Positions 1-12,222 are shown, numbered from the stretch's first letter. The stretch: 64,000 nt of DNA from Hordeum vulgare subsp. vulgare (GCF_904849725.1 NC_058524.1:512538263-512602262); one strand, 5' to 3'. Program-made: numbers and translations. The notes: generated from the letters alone by a model not told the origin.

Positions 1-831
1 ATTTCGTCTTGAAATTTTAGTGAGAGATCACCTCATAATGCTACCGTTGTTCTAAGCAAGATAAGGTGCATAAAGGATTAACATCACATGCAATTCATAA
101 GTGACATGATATGGCCATCATCATGTGCTTCTTGATCTCCATCACAAAGCACCGGCACGATCTTCTTGTCACCGGCGTCACACCATGATCTCCATCATCA
201 TGATCTCGATCAACGTGTCGCCATTGGGGTTGTCGTGCTACTCATGCTATTGCTACTAAAGCTACGTCCTAGCAATACAGTAAACGCATCTGCAAGCACA
301 AACGTTTGTTTAAAGACAACCCTATGGCTCCTGCCAGTTGCCGTACCATCGACGTGCAAGTCGATATTAACTATTAGAACATGATCATCTCATACATCCA
401 ATATATCACATCACATCGTTGGCCATATCACATCACAAGCATACCCTGCATAAACAAGTTAGACGTCCTCTAATTGTTGTTGCATGTTTTACGTGGTGAC
501 CATGGGTATCTAGTAGGATCGCATCTTACTTACGCAAACACCACAACGGAGATATATGAATTGCTATTTAACCTCATCCAAGGACCTCCTCGGTCAAATC
601 CGATTCAACTAAAGTTGGAGAAACCGACACTCGCCGGTCATCTTTGAGCAACAGAGTTACTTGTAGCGATGAAACCAGTCTCTCGTAAGCGTACGAGTAA
701 TGTCGGTCCGAGCCGCTTCGATCCGTCAATACCGCGGAATCAAGAAAATACTAAGGAGGGCAGCAAAATGCACATCACCGCCCACAAAAACTTTTGTGTT
801 CTACTCGAGAAGACATCTACGCATGAACCTA

Positions 832-844
832 GCTCATGATGCCA
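832..844 (-). other. Primer binding site of BARE-A
   Basis: Immediately inside the LTR the minus strand reads TGGCATCATGAGC, a degenerate version of the initiator-Met tRNA complement TGGTATCAGAGC used by Copia elements. BARE-B has the same sequence at 36686-36698, so the degenerate form belongs to this subfamily rather than being damage in one copy. Confidence 0.75.
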
Positions 845-845
845 C

Positions 846-2657
846 TGTTGGGGAACGTCGCATGGGAAACAAAAAATTTCCTACGCGCACGAAGACATAT
901 CATGGTGATGTCCATCTACGAGAGGGGATTTCCGATCTACGTACCCTTGTAGATCGCACAGCAGAAGCGTTAGTGAACGCGGTTGATGTAGTGGAACTTC
1001 CTCACGTCCCTCGATCCGCCCCGCGAACCGTCCCACGAACCGTCCCGCGATCCGTCCAACGATCCGCTCCGATCTAGTGCCGAACGGACGACACCTCCGC
1101 GTTCAGCACATGTACAGCTCGACGATGATCTTGGCCTTCTTGATCCAGCAAGAGAGACGGAGAGGTAGATGAGTTCTCCGACAGTGTGACGGCGCTCCGG
1201 AGGTTGGTGGTGATCTAATCTTAGCAGGGCTCCGCCCGAGCTCCGGGGAAACGCGATCTAGAGGAAAAACCGTGGAGGTATGTGGTCGGGCTGCCGTGGC
1301 AAAAGTTGTCTCAAATCAGCCCTAATACCTCAGTATATATAGGAGGGAGGGGGAGGGAAGAGGCAGCCTCAAACCCTCAAGGTTTGGCCGAAATTGGAGG
1401 AGGAGGAGTCCTACTCCAATCCTACTTGGAGTAGGATTCCACCTTCCCACTTGGAAACTCTTTCCACCTTGTGTTTTTTCCTTGTCAAACCTTATGGGCC
1501 TTAGTGGGAACTTATTCCAGCCCACTAGGGGCTGGTTTATCTCTTCCCATAGCCCATGAGACCCGTTGGGGCGTGACACCCCTCCCGATGGTCCCCGGCA
1601 CCCCTCCCGGCACTCCTGGTACAATACCGATGAGCCCGAAACTTTTCCGGTGACCAAAACAGGACTTCCTATATATCAATCTTTACCTCCGGACCATTCC
1701 AGAGCTCCTCGTGACATCCTGGATCTCATCCGGGACTCCGAACAACATTCGGTAACCAACCATATAACTCAAATACGCATAAAAGCACGTCGAACCTTAA
1801 GTGTGCAGACCCGGCGGGTTCGAGAACTATGTAGACATGACCCGAGGGACTCCTCGGTCAATATCCAATAGCGGGACCTGGATGCCCATATTGGATCCTA
1901 CATATTCCGAAGATCTTTATCGGTTGAACCTCAGTGCCAAGGATTCATATAATCCCGTATGGCATTCCCTTTGTCCTTCGGTATGTTACTTGCCCGAGAT
2001 TCGATCGTCTGTATCCGCATACCTATTTCAATCTCGTTTACCGGCAAGTCTCTTTACTCGTTCCGTAATACAAGATCCCGCAACTTACACTAAGTCACAT
2101 TGCTTGCAAGGCTTGTGTGTGATGTTGTATTACCGAGTGGGCCCCGAGATACCTCTCCGTCACACGAGTGACAAATCCCAGTCTCGATCCATACTAACTC
2201 AACGAACACCTTCGGAGATACCTGTAGAGCATCTTTATATTCACCCAGTTACGTTGCGACGTTTGATACACACAAAGCATTCCTCCGATGTCAGTGAGTT
2301 ATATGATCTCGTGGTCATAGGAACAAATACTTGACACGCAGAAAACAGTAGCAACAAAATGACACGATCAACATGCTACGTCTATTAGTTTTGGATCTAC
2401 TCCATCACATGATTCTCCTAATGATGTGATCCCGTTATCAAGTAACAACACTTGCCTATGGCCAGGAAACCTTGACCATCTTTGATCAATGAGCTAGTCA
2501 ACTAGAGGCTTACTAGGGACAACGTTTTGTCTATGCATCCAAACAAGTATTGTGTCTCCAATCAATACAATTATAGCATGGATAATAAACGATTATCATG
2601 AACTAAGAAATATAATAATGACTAATTTATTATTGCCTCTAGGGCATATTTCCAACA
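846..2657 (-). repeat. 5' LTR of BARE-A
   Basis: On the minus strand the LTR starts TGTTGGAAATATGCCC at 2657 and ends TTCCCCAACA at 846, the canonical TG...CA termini of the BARE/WIS/Angela group. Its length of 1812 bases is normal for the family. It contains the TATA box and long GC-rich U3/R tracts; open frames seen inside it on either strand are not genes. Confidence 0.95.
1334..1340 (-). promoter_or_regulatory. TATA box of BARE-A LTR
   Basis: A TATATAT run on the minus strand sits in the same place as in the other two BARE LTRs of the window and matches the known LTR promoter position of BARE-1. It would drive transcription leftward. Confidence 0.7.
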
Positions 2658-3437
2658 CCAACACCCTTAGATCATGTTGGGTCGTCAAGCAGGTGGCCAA
2701 AAGCGGGGAAAGCATCCTCAAGGCAACACCCGCGGAGGGCCGGACAGTAGCGCCGGCGGATGACTCCGCAGAAGTCTTAACGATCTACGAGACGTTTACC
2801 TTAAAGAATCATAGAAAGAGAGCCTTTAGGGAGCTCCATAAAATCCACAATGTATTGGCGGCAAACCCATGGTCGAACACACCCATTACTATTGACCAAG
2901 GCGACAAGCCGATGTACAACACGGGTCGGGTACCTACCACCCTAGTCCCGAACCTCATAGTAGACGGTTGCAGACTCAACAAGGTACTAACGGATGGGGG
3001 CAGCAGCCTCAACCTTATCTACGAGGCCACACTTGAAAAAATGCAGTTCGACCGATCTCGAATCGAGCTAAGCACAACCACCTTCCGGGGTATTGTTCCC
3101 GGGAGAAAGTCCCGCTGCACCGGACGAGTAACGGCCGACGTAGTATTCGGTACACCCGAGAACTACCGATCCGTAGAGCTCCTCTTTCATATCGTCCCGT
3201 TCCATAGTGGCTACCACACTCTGTTGAGACGCGAAGCCTTCACAAGATTCTGGCCTATACCGCACCACGAGTACATGAAACTCAAAATGCCAAGGCCAAA
3301 CAGCGTGATCAGAGTAATTAGTGACCCCAAAAGAGCCCTCGGAGCCGAAAACAAAACTACATCCCTCGCCCTGGAGGTACTATCCGAGACCCTCGTTGTA
3401 GAGGAACTCACGACACTACGAGCTATGGTGGACTTCT
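2658..3437 (+). pseudogene. G1 gag C-terminus and aspartic protease
   Basis: The open frame runs in from the BARE-A junction and encodes the end of gag followed by a retroviral-type aspartic protease. The active site lies in the motif LTDGGSSLN, with its aspartate codon at 2993-2995; a flap-like GIVPG and the conserved tract MKLKMPRPN follow. The protease would process the polyprotein. The frame is lost near 3437 and coding similarity continues in another frame. The apparent start at 2552 lies in the BARE LTR and is an artefact of the insertion. Compare the homologous protease of G2 at 38443-38649. Confidence 0.8.
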
Positions 3438-4390
3438 GTGGTGGACAAATACGACGTGATCTTCGGCAAGTGGCCCAAGTCCACATCCTTCAAACGTGCG
3501 GACGAGATCGCCAAGTTCCAAGTACACCCAACGGACCGTGATAAGACAACATCTACCGGAGCACAACTGGAGCCCGCAATCGACGAAGCACTATGCACCT
3601 TCTTGCGTGAAAATTGGGACATATTCGCCTGGCACCCCTCAGACATGCCAGGAATCACTCGGGGGCTCGCGGAACATAGCCTGAACATAATCACCGGTTT
3701 CAAGCGTGTCAAACAGTCCCTACATCGATATTCCAAACCAAAGCCTCAACCTATGGGTGAGGAACTTGGCAAGCTAGTGGAAGCCGGGTTCATCGAGCTC
3801 CTACCGTTTGAGATCACCTACAAGCCATGCCGAGCCATCAAATCTCAAGTCTTGGCCGACTTCGTCACTGAATGGACAGAGGCTGAACTTCGAGAGAGTA
3901 TAGCACTTATGCTCGTTGGACCATGTATTTTGACGGGTCCAAGACTCTCGCCGGTCTTAGGGCTGGAGTTATTCTCACATCCCCTACCGGGGATAATGTT
4001 CGGTATGTGTTACAGATCATGTATGCCGACTCGAATAATGCAGCAGAGTACGAGGCCCTACTGCACGATCTCCGGATGGCAGCCTCAATGGGCATACAAA
4101 GTCTCGAGGTACGAGGAGATTCTAACCTCACCATTTCACAAATCAACGACGGATTTGATGAAAAAAATCAAAAGATGGCAGCAGACAGAAATGCCGCCCT
4201 CAAGATATAAGCACGATTTGAAGGTTTGGAGTTCCACCACGTCTCAAGAGACAACAACCAAGCCACAGACATTCTCCCAAGTTTAGCGCAAAGCGCGACC
4301 CTGTCCTGAGCAACATGTTCCTAGAACGGTTGTTCAAGCCATCCGTAGTATGGCAGGACGAAGTGGATAGCACTAGAGCCAATGGTGCAG
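3438..4390 (+). pseudogene. G1 RT remnant fused to second RNase H
   Basis: From 3438 the frame carries the protease-RT linker and the first residues of reverse transcriptase, ending in KLVEAGFIE. At about 3794 it jumps directly to ELLPFEITYK, which normally lies after RT and RNase H1. Against G2 (39312 to about 40394) about 1.1 kb is missing. The second, archaeal-type RNase H follows (3923-4210), with YFDGSKTLAG and the conserved NNAAEYEALL, after a frameshift near 3905. The product could not reverse transcribe. This copy is a deletion derivative. Confidence 0.82.
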
Positions 4391-5660
4391 AGTAGGTTAT
4401 ACCACCTACAGCCGAGCGGGATTACCAAATCATCAGCGACACTTCAATTGAGGAAACGCCCTCAGCCCACGAGGTCATGGCACTAATCGCACCATGGACG
4501 GAACCCTTCCTTGCTGATGTTCTACGCAAGGAACTCCCCGAAGACAAGACCGAGGCGTGATGTATCGTTTGCCGATCAAAGAATTGCAAGGTTCACGATG
4601 GCGAGCTATATAAAAAGAGCAGCACAGGAGTCCTTCAACTGTGGATATCTCAGGAAGAGGTAAGGAAGCTTCTATCCGAAGTACACGCTAGTATGGGTGG
4701 TCAGCACGCAGTAGCTCGGGCCCTGGTCAGCAAGGCTTTCTGAGCTGGTTTCTTCTGGCCGACAGCCTGATAGGACGCACACTCGCTCATTCAGCGTTGT
4801 GCGGGGTGTCAACTCTTCGCGAATCAAAGCCACATGCGCCCCCTTTGCGGTCTGGTGTCTGGATATGGTCGGCCCACTTAAAGGGGGGACCAAGAAAAAG
4901 AAATACCTCCTTGTCATGGTCGACAAGTTTACCAAATGGATTGAAGCAAAGCGTGTCAGCTCCGCCAAAGCCATGCCAGTAATCGACTTTATTTACCGTG
5001 TCGTACACCATTATGGTGTCCCGCATAGCATAATAACAGACAAGAAATCCAATTTAACTGCCCAAGAGGTAAATGATTGGTGCACAGATTTGGGCATCAA
5101 GCTCGACTATGCCTTCGTATACGACCCATAGACCAATGGACAAGTCGAAAGAGCCAATGGGCTAATAATGAGCGGCATTAAAGCTCGGCTGGTCCGCTCT
5201 CTTCAAGAATTCGACTACCAATGGGTGTAGGAGCTCGACTCCATATTTTGGGGCTTGCGTACCACTCTGAATCGTTCCAGAGGGTACACTCCATTTTTCA
5301 TGGTGTATGGGGCTGAAGCGGTCCTCCCGTGTGACATTATCCACGATGCACCTCGGGTGCATATGTACGAGGAAAAAGAGGCCGATTTGGATCGCTAAGA
5401 TGACTTAGACACACTGGAAGGAGAGCGCGACATATCTTCGGCTCAGTCTGGTCTCTATCAACAGCAAGCCTGACACTATGAGAGCAGGGAAGTTTGGGCA
5501 AAGGCATACAACGTGGGTGAACTCGTCCTACGCCTCCCAGAGAAGCAGAAGCATAAACTTCGCCCTAAGTGGGAGGGCCCTTTATAATTGATGAAGTCTT
5601 AACAGGAGGAGCCTATCGACTCCGCAACTCCGAGGAGAACAGCCTCGAGCCGAACCCATG
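4391..5660 (+). pseudogene. G1 integrase
   Basis: The N-terminal zinc-binding part survives as a CAGC tract near 4800. The catalytic core starts at WCLDMVGPLKGG (first Asp, near 4858). The second Asp is in IITDKKSN (near 5039), where the usual Gly-Ser context has drifted, and the catalytic Glu is in NGQVERANG (near 5148). Stops at 5129-5131 and 5228-5230 and near 5397 break the frame. The C-terminal domain reaches about 5650 and ends in NPWNAARL, the usual end of Tat integrases. It is decayed and nonfunctional. Confidence 0.85.
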
Positions 5661-6607
5661 GAATGCAGCTCGTCTTCGGTGTTTATATAGCTAGACCGAC
5701 GTCATTACCTTCTTTTTCCTTGTTACCTTTTTATTTTTGCCAAAAGCTTTTTACTTTTCCTTTTGTAAAGCTTATTAGACGGTCTCAAGATGTGTTTGGC
5801 TTAACCGAACTACATCGAGCTCTTATCAGAACACCCGTGCTAAATGGAATAATCAAATAGCACCTCGGGCTTCATCAAGACGCCGTTCAATGTATTTGTC
5901 ACACCTACTTGTTTATATATACACCTCGACTTAAACATCAATTCCTGTCATTATATGCATCAATTGGACTTAAGATTTTTCCAATGCTGGATTGCCTAGC
6001 TCGTGTACTTACTCTCTATGTTCAATATATGTTCGCCTAGAGGGTAATGGGAGCACCGCTCCGATTGTTACGATAGGTTCGCCTGGAAACGTATCTCAGA
6101 TGGGTAAAGCCAAAATCTAGCATTTCTTAAAAGACTACTTGGTCGGCTACGAATGATGTCCATCTAATCGGCACTTCTCCTCGCATATAATAGTTGTATG
6201 TACTATATGGAGAAACGGCTACTCCGACTACAGCTTATGTAGGAGCCCGAAAAAGGAACCCATCAAGGAACTATTTTTTCCGAAAGATGTTTCTTATGTT
6301 GCATCGTGATATAACATAATCCCCCTGTGTACCCTTTGCCTGTTAGAACCACATGGTCCGATTGCCTGGTTATCGGAAAATAATTCCTATTATCATAGGA
6401 TACAAAGTACGAAACACCCCCTAGTTGTTAACACGGGAGGTGGAAGCTGATGGCCGGTTAAATACAAAGTTTTCAAAACATGAAGGGAAGTGCCTTGTTG
6501 CACAAATATACCATTACATATGATCACATGCTTGGAGATTGGTCGAGTTGATATATTATAGCATATAAAGTGCAGTCCTCCTGCGGCAATTGTGCTACGG
6601 ACGTCAC
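5661..6607 (+). other. G1 untranslated region between integrase and antisense ORF
   Basis: This AT-rich stretch has no credible reading frame, no LTR terminus and no obvious tandem repeat. It occupies the position of the 3' untranslated region in Tat-lineage elements. I see nothing further in it. Confidence 0.5.
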
Positions 6608-6803
6608 CTAATCATACACCATGTGTAGAGGAATTTCTTTCCCATCTGGCCCGATCGGCCCAACCCGGGCCATGTGCTCGGGATCTAGACGGGCAAACCG
6701 AGACTTCACCATAACACACCCCTCCCGAGCTCCTTCTCGACACGCCGAAGTCTTCCACAATTCGAAGTGGCTTTCGGCTCCTTTATACATCTCAGCAAGC
6801 TCG

Positions 6804-8636
6804 TGTTGGAGAATGTTGCATGGGAAACAAAAATTTTCCTACGCACACGAAGACCTATCATGGTGATGTCTAGCTACGATAGGAGATTAGATCTACGTAC
6901 CCTTGTAGTTCGCTCAGCGGGAAGCCTTTAAGAAACGCGGTGGATGTAGTGGAACGTCTTCACGTCCCTCAAACCGTTCTACGATCCGTCCCATGAAGCG
7001 ACTCGCGATCCGTCCCACGATCCGTCCCGATCTAGCGCCTAACGGACGGCACCTCCGCGTTCAACACATGTACAACTCGATGACGATCTCGGCCTTCTTG
7101 ATCCAGCAAGCAAGACGGAGAAGTAGCTGAGTTCTCCGGCAGCATGACGGTGCTTAGGTGGTGGTGATGATCTACTCCTACAGGGCTCCGCCCGAGCTTC
7201 GCAGAAATCCGATCTAGAGGTAATACTATGTGGAATAGGCTAGAGTTGCACGTGACAAAGTTGTGTCTCAAAAAGCCCTAAACCACCAATATATATAGGA
7301 GGAGGGGAGGGGCTAGCCTTGGTGCTCAAGGATCCCCTTGGTGCACTGGGCGAAGGGAGGAGATGGACTCCCACCCCAATTCAGTTTGGGGGAAGGAGTC
7401 CACTCCTTCCTTCCCACCTCCCTCTTTCCTTTTTTTTCTTTCCTTTGGTGTTTTTCCACTTGTGGCACCATGGCCCTATTGTGCTGGCCTCACCATCCCA
7501 CTAAGGGCTGGTGCAGCACCCCAGGGTCACCGGGCTCACTCCCGGGTTGGTGGGCCCCTCCCGGTGAATACCCGGAACCCATTTGTCACTCCTGGTACAC
7601 TGCCGGAAATGCTAAAACCTCCCGGTGACCAAATGAAACCATCCTATATATCAATCTTTGTTTCCGGACCATTCCGGAAACCCGCGTGACGTCCGTGATC
7701 TCATCCGGGACTCCAAACAACATTCGCTAACCACACATATAACTCAACTATACTAAAACATCATCGAACCATAAGTATGCAGACCCTGCGTATTCGAGAA
7801 CTATGTAGACATGACCCGAGACACTCCTCGGTCAATATCCAATAGCGGGACCTGGATGCACATATCGGATCCTACGTATTCTACGAAGATCTTATCGGTT
7901 GAACCTCTGTGCCACATTGCAATCTCGTTACCGGCAACTCTCTTCTACTTGTCGTTCGGCATGTTACTTGCCCGAGATTTGATCGTCGATATCCCTATAC
8001 CTATTTCAATCTCGTTACCGGCAACTCTCTTCTACTCGTTCTGTAATTCAATATCCCGCGATTTACACTTAGTCACATTGCTTGCAAGGCTTGTTTGTGA
8101 TGTTGTATTACCGAGTGGGCCCCGAGATACCTCTCCGTCACACGGAGTGACAAATCCCAGTCTTGATCCATGCTAACTCAATGGACACCTTCGGAGATAC
8201 CTGTAGACCACCTTTATAGTCACCCAGTTACGTTGTGACGTTTGATAGACACAAGGTATTCCTCCGGTGTCAGTGAGTTACATGATCTCATGGTCATAGG
8301 AATGAATACTTGACACGCAGAAAACAATAGCAATAAAATGACACGATCACATGCTACGTTCATAGTTTTTGGGTCATGTTCGTCACATGATTCTCCTAAT
8401 GATGAGATCCCGTTATCAAGTGACAACACTTGTCTATGGTCAGGAAACCTTGAACATCTTTGATCAACGAGCTAGTCAACTAGAGGCTTACTAGGGACAG
8501 TGTTTTGTCTATGTATCCACACATGTATTTGTGTTTCGAATCAATACAATTATAGCATGGATATTAAACGATTATCATGAACAAAGGAATACAATAATAA
8601 CTAATTTATTATTGCCTCTAGGGCATATTTCCAACA
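6804..8636 (-). repeat. BARE-C: isolated BARE/WIS/Angela LTR
   Basis: On the minus strand the LTR runs from TGTTGGAAATATGCCC at 8636 to a damaged end (ATTCTCCAACA) at 6804, 1833 bases. It contains a TATA run at 7289-7297. Directly outside its U3 end the minus strand reads AAGTGGGAGAC, identical to the polypurine tract that precedes the 3' LTR in this family, but no further internal BARE sequence follows. The flanks (gctcg left, gtctc right) do not match. It is therefore a lone LTR left by a deletion, or a solo LTR with a lost duplication, within the G1 antisense ORF. Confidence 0.9.
7289..7297 (-). promoter_or_regulatory. TATA box of BARE-C LTR
   Basis: A TATATAT run lies at the position equivalent to the TATA boxes of the other two BARE LTRs. 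It would fire leftward into the G1 antisense ORF remnant and pol. Confidence 0.65.
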
Positions 8637-8647
8637 GTCTCCCACTT
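8637..8647 (-). other. Candidate polypurine tract beside BARE-C
   Basis: The minus strand reads AAGTGGGAGAC directly before the LTR start. This equals the polypurine tract used by BARE-type elements for plus-strand priming. Because the antisense ORF of G1 can also be read through these bases, they could instead be G1 sequence that matches by chance. Confidence 0.55.
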
Positions 8648-11479
8648 CTCTTGCGGAAGGTTTTGGTTTGGCCATAAACCTCGGACCATACTCCGCATAG
8701 CCTTTCGAGCCCGCTCATGCACAATGGAAAGTTCCTTAAGCAGCCCCCCCCCAAAAGAACCGGCTTCCTCTTCAGGACGCCCACTTAAGAGACCTAAACA
8801 AAAGAGGCACACATTTTCAAGATCAACGCAATAAAACCATGATCCCTTACAGGTTGGAGTTTTACTTACAGAATATGACGCCCTTCAATTTTTGATTCTA
8901 GTTGAGATTTCAAACACTCAATTTCATCACCTTCTTTCTTATTTTTTCTTTGAGATTGTTATTTTCTTGGTGGCATCGCTTCAATATGTGGTGAACGGCC
9001 TAAAGCTGAGATTTGGCGTACCGCTGAGACTCTCAAAATGCATCTAAATCCTTTTGCATCTGGCCTATTGATTCAGGTGCTATAATGAAATTATTGATTA
9101 TTAAATCCAACTGAATTTAGCATATAAAAATTAATTTCCCTTACCATGTGCTTTTGTGGAGAATTTTTTCATACCTCCTCGGCCCAGCTGGCTTGAAGAT
9201 CGGCTTGGCTTAGCTAAAAATCTTTGGATAATTTTTTGTTTTCCTGCTTTAACACCTAGAGATAGGCAGGATGTCAAGTCGATTCTTAATTCAGCAGTCC
9301 CGCCCAAATTAAGGATCGAGGGCTACTAGGTCCAAACTGTTGTTTGGATACGGAGACACTGATGACTCACCTACAGATGGGCACACATTTGCCTTGCCAC
9401 TTCGTTAAGGCCGGCCCGTGCAGCTCCAAGGAATGCATAAACCGAGTTGAGAGCATTAAACTATTGCTCGGAAAATACAAGATGACGTAGTCACTCGTTC
9501 CTCTGCAGATGATTCATCGCGCTTTGGTATTCGGAGTTAGTCACCGATAACCCATCCGAACCTTCAGGGAGCGGGACGGTGTTTGGGACTCTTGCGTCAG
9601 CCGAGAACATTTTGGGTTTTGTTGACCACCCAATACCTTGACATTGTCCTCGGACGGGGAAAGTTGCGCACATGTCCTGAATTGGTCGGCTAAGGGTCAT
9701 GAACATTTAAGAGGTCAATTGCTACCGTAAGGGGTAAGGATTGATGTCTATACCTCTTGGCCGAAGGGGCAGCTAGCGTGTTTTCTTCCACCGCCTCTTG
9801 TTTAGGCATTGTATTCTCGTTTGATGGAACCCCGACGGGTTGGCCCGAGGAGTAGACCGGCGTGTGCTCTGATGACCCGTGGGCACGACCCCTTGTCGGG
9901 CAACCGATTTTCTCTTACTCCCTGAGGTTGGAAGGGACATGGGGTTGTCGGTTATAAGGGCCACCATCTACTAGTCAATGCTCTCTTCATAAAACACCCC
10001 ATCCTCAAACATAATCGAAAGCTCCGGCTCTTCATGAAATCGGGGGTCATCGTCACAAGCGAAGTCCTTAGGCTGGGGTACGAGACAGTTTACCGTTTTG
10101 ATCCAGCGCCACCACGTCTGCGAAGAGGGGGTAGGAGTTATAAGTCGGCAATAATAGACATGAATACCCAGACTATGAATACAAACATGCTTACCCATTC
10201 GATGGGGTTATATGCCGAATAGCCGTCCTTAGGGGTGAGGTGGGCAAAATCTCATTTTTGCCCCTTGAAGAAATTGGCTAGAACGGCGGCCAAGGCCCTC
10301 TGATCGTCCGGTCCCTGCCTTCAGGACCGGGTAGAATCACTCGTCCCGCTGTAGCGCCACAAAGGATGTGTACACTATTGGAGTGGTTGGATGCAACAAG
10401 TAATCACCGCGGCCATCACGTGAATGATGGTCAGCCTGCTATGAGTAAGTACCCTGACCTTGGAGGATAGGCGCTTCACTTCGGAGCTCTCCTCTCGGGA
10501 AAAGCTCTTCGACCGCTAGCTGGATTGCTTCTTTAGAGGGCCCGTGGAGTATTCGGGAAGGCCTCTCCGAACTGGTTCGAACAATGGAATGTCCTCGATA
10601 TAAAACCACTCTAAGGGCCATTCGTCACGCTCCTTCTTCGGTATCCCAATCGGGTATCCTGTGGTGCCTCTACGCCATACTTAGGCTCCACCCACTTCCC
10701 GAATTATCATTCCTCTAGTTCGGGGAACGATGTAGAATTACTTTCTACATAGATCGAGGTGGGGATCGCAGCCTAAGAACATCTCACATAAGGCCACGAA
10801 GCCTGAGATGTGAAGGATGGAACCGGCGGTGAGATTGTGGAGCTACAGCCCGTAGAACTCAAATAGACCCCTCAGGAAAGGGTGAATGGGGAATCCCACC
10901 CCTCACAGTAGGAAGGAAATGAAGCGAACCCTCTCTCCCCTTTGAGGTGAAGCGAAGTTTTCCGCGATGGCTTAACCATCGGCGGAGAGCAGACCGGCGT
11001 GAGTGGGCGCAAGGTCCGATAGGGGAAGATATCCCTGAGTTTCGAGCTTGCTCAAACAGAGAAGAGAAATGGAGCAACTGGCCCAGTCCCCTGGAAGGGG
11101 TCAAAGGTGGCGCGAGGAGGAACCCACCATGACACCGGAAGTACCGGGGCTCTAGGGTTTCTTGGTCATGCTCGGAGGTGATGGAGCCTCGGAACAGATT
11201 TCGATTTATATATAAAGGGCATTACCTCCTCTTGCTATAGGGAGCAGTTCCATCGGGGATAGCTAAAAGCGCTTGCCTTTACAAAAGCATGCAAAATCGA
11301 GAAGTGTTATTAATTTTTGTGGAGAGTTAAAAGTTGTGGGCCCTACGACGCTTGTCTAACCGTGAGCCCGTCGGGGACTAAATCATCATTTTGTGATTGG
11401 AGGAAACGGGGGAACTCACCTTGCAAAACGAACACTCTGGGCGCGAGCATCCGAAGACCCTGCACATCGACATTGAAGG

Positions 11480-11494
11480 CTAGTTCGGGGCTAC
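11480..11494 (+). other. Polypurine-like tract of G1
   Basis: A G-rich tract (tagttcggggctac) ends directly at the 3' LTR start, the place of the plus-strand primer in this Gypsy group. The tract is shorter and less pure than usual. Confidence 0.5.
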
Positions 11495-11937
11495 TGAGGG
11501 AGTCCGGTATTAAGGGGTCCTCAGGTGGTCGGCTTACTATGAAGAGGCCGACCTTATAGGTCATACTAATTGGAGGCCAGGCTATGTGGTCATCTCATAT
11601 TCAAGGAGGAAAGCACCAAAGACCGGCATGACGTCCAAGTAAAGTAGACCAGGTCGGTTGTATGTAACCCTTGATCCCTTGGTGGCTATATAAACTGGGG
11701 GTCCTCATCCATATAGGGGGGTTATCTCATCTAGGATTTAGTTCATATGATCTCGCGGTAGATCAACTCTGTAATTACCATCCACATCAGGATAATCAAG
11801 CAATACATATGGTTTTACCTCCTCAAGAGGGCCTGAACCTGGGTAAATACCGTCTCCCCTTCCTTCCTGCAACCCATCGATCCAAGGTCCACGGTTCAAG
11901 ACCCCCTACCCGAGATTTGCCGGTTTTGACACCGACA
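11495..11937 (+). repeat. 3' LTR of G1
   Basis: The LTR starts TGAGGGAGTCC and ends TTTTGACACCGACA, terminal sequences typical of a Triticeae Tat-type Gypsy group. Its length is 443 bases. It contains a TATA box (11688-11695), and a U5-side tract with GAGGGCC and CCCCCTACCCGAGAT. A related but different LTR begins at 28379. Confidence 0.82.
11688..11695 (+). promoter_or_regulatory. TATA box of G1 LTR
   Basis: TATATAAA lies about 190 bases after the LTR start, the expected place of the U3 promoter in this short LTR. Confidence 0.65.
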
Positions 11938-12222
11938 ATTGGCACATGAGATATCACCTTCATAAGCACAGGGGGATACTCATCTTACTCTACAGCAAAA
12001 TCTCTGGATGCAGAGACTTTGTTCTTCGCAGCTATAGGAATATCCTTTGTAGTCCTCTTGGAAGCTACAGACTTGTTAGCCTTAGGTGCTTAAGATTTTG
12101 GGGCATACATCTTAGGCATATCATCAGTCATAAGCTTTTTCTTCTTGGGAGGAGGAACCTCACTAGGAATTTCTTGCTCCTTATCTTCACCAGCTTCTGC
12201 TTGATCTTCATACATAGAGTTG

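Larger units (their letters stand above)
1..2657 (-). mobile_element. BARE-A: 5' end of a BARE/WIS/Angela Copia retrotransposon
   Basis: This is the 5' LTR plus about 830 bases of untranslated leader of a minus-strand BARE-1/WIS/Angela-group element; gag and everything 3' of it lie left of the window. The leader matches the leader of BARE-B (35869-36699) almost base for base, which fixes family and orientation. The element interrupts G1 just upstream of the protease. The five bases right of the LTR are ccaac; the matching target duplication should be at the other end, outside the window. The family is very abundant in Triticeae, so this call is firm. Confidence 0.93.
6608..11110 (-). pseudogene. 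G1 antisense ORF, gypsy-type transposon domain protein, interrupted
   Basis: Read on the minus strand, the N-terminal part (about 11000-10200) resembles the domain called putative gypsy type transposon: a tract with PHSPF, LRGLFEFYG, SILHISGFVALCEMFLG and, later, FYIEDIPL. A charged middle part follows with many stops. The C-terminal part (8812-8650, then 6803-6608) carries ARKAMRSMVRGLW, LWKTSACREGARE and GPDGKEIPLHMVYD. BARE-C splits the C-terminal part. The gene is opposite to pol, as in other Tat/Grande elements. Its function is unknown. Stops throughout make it a pseudogene. Confidence 0.72.
2658..11937 (+). mobile_element. G1: Tat-lineage Ty3/Gypsy retrotransposon, 5' truncated
   Basis: The plus-strand order is gag C-terminus/protease, remnants of RT, a second RNase H, integrase, an untranslated stretch, a long antisense ORF and the 3' LTR. 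A second RNase H just upstream of integrase and an antisense ORF between pol and the 3' LTR are hallmarks of the Tat/Retand/Grande branch. The 5' LTR and most of gag lie beyond BARE-A, left of the window. All coding parts contain stops or frameshifts. The five bases after the 3' LTR are attgg. Confidence 0.85.

Noticed and set aside
166..384. Plus-strand frame starting MSPASHHDLHHH
   Set aside because: It is the reverse side of the BARE-A untranslated leader; the matching frame in BARE-B (35991-36179) is short and differently interrupted.
1322..2334. Several open frames of 100-180 codons on both strands
   Set aside because: They lie wholly in the BARE-A LTR, which is non-coding, and they are not kept in the other BARE LTRs.
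8637..10250. Possible independent genes right of BARE-C
   Set aside because: The fragments fit one antisense ORF of G1 with similar layout in G2 and G3; no start, stop or splice evidence supports separate genes.
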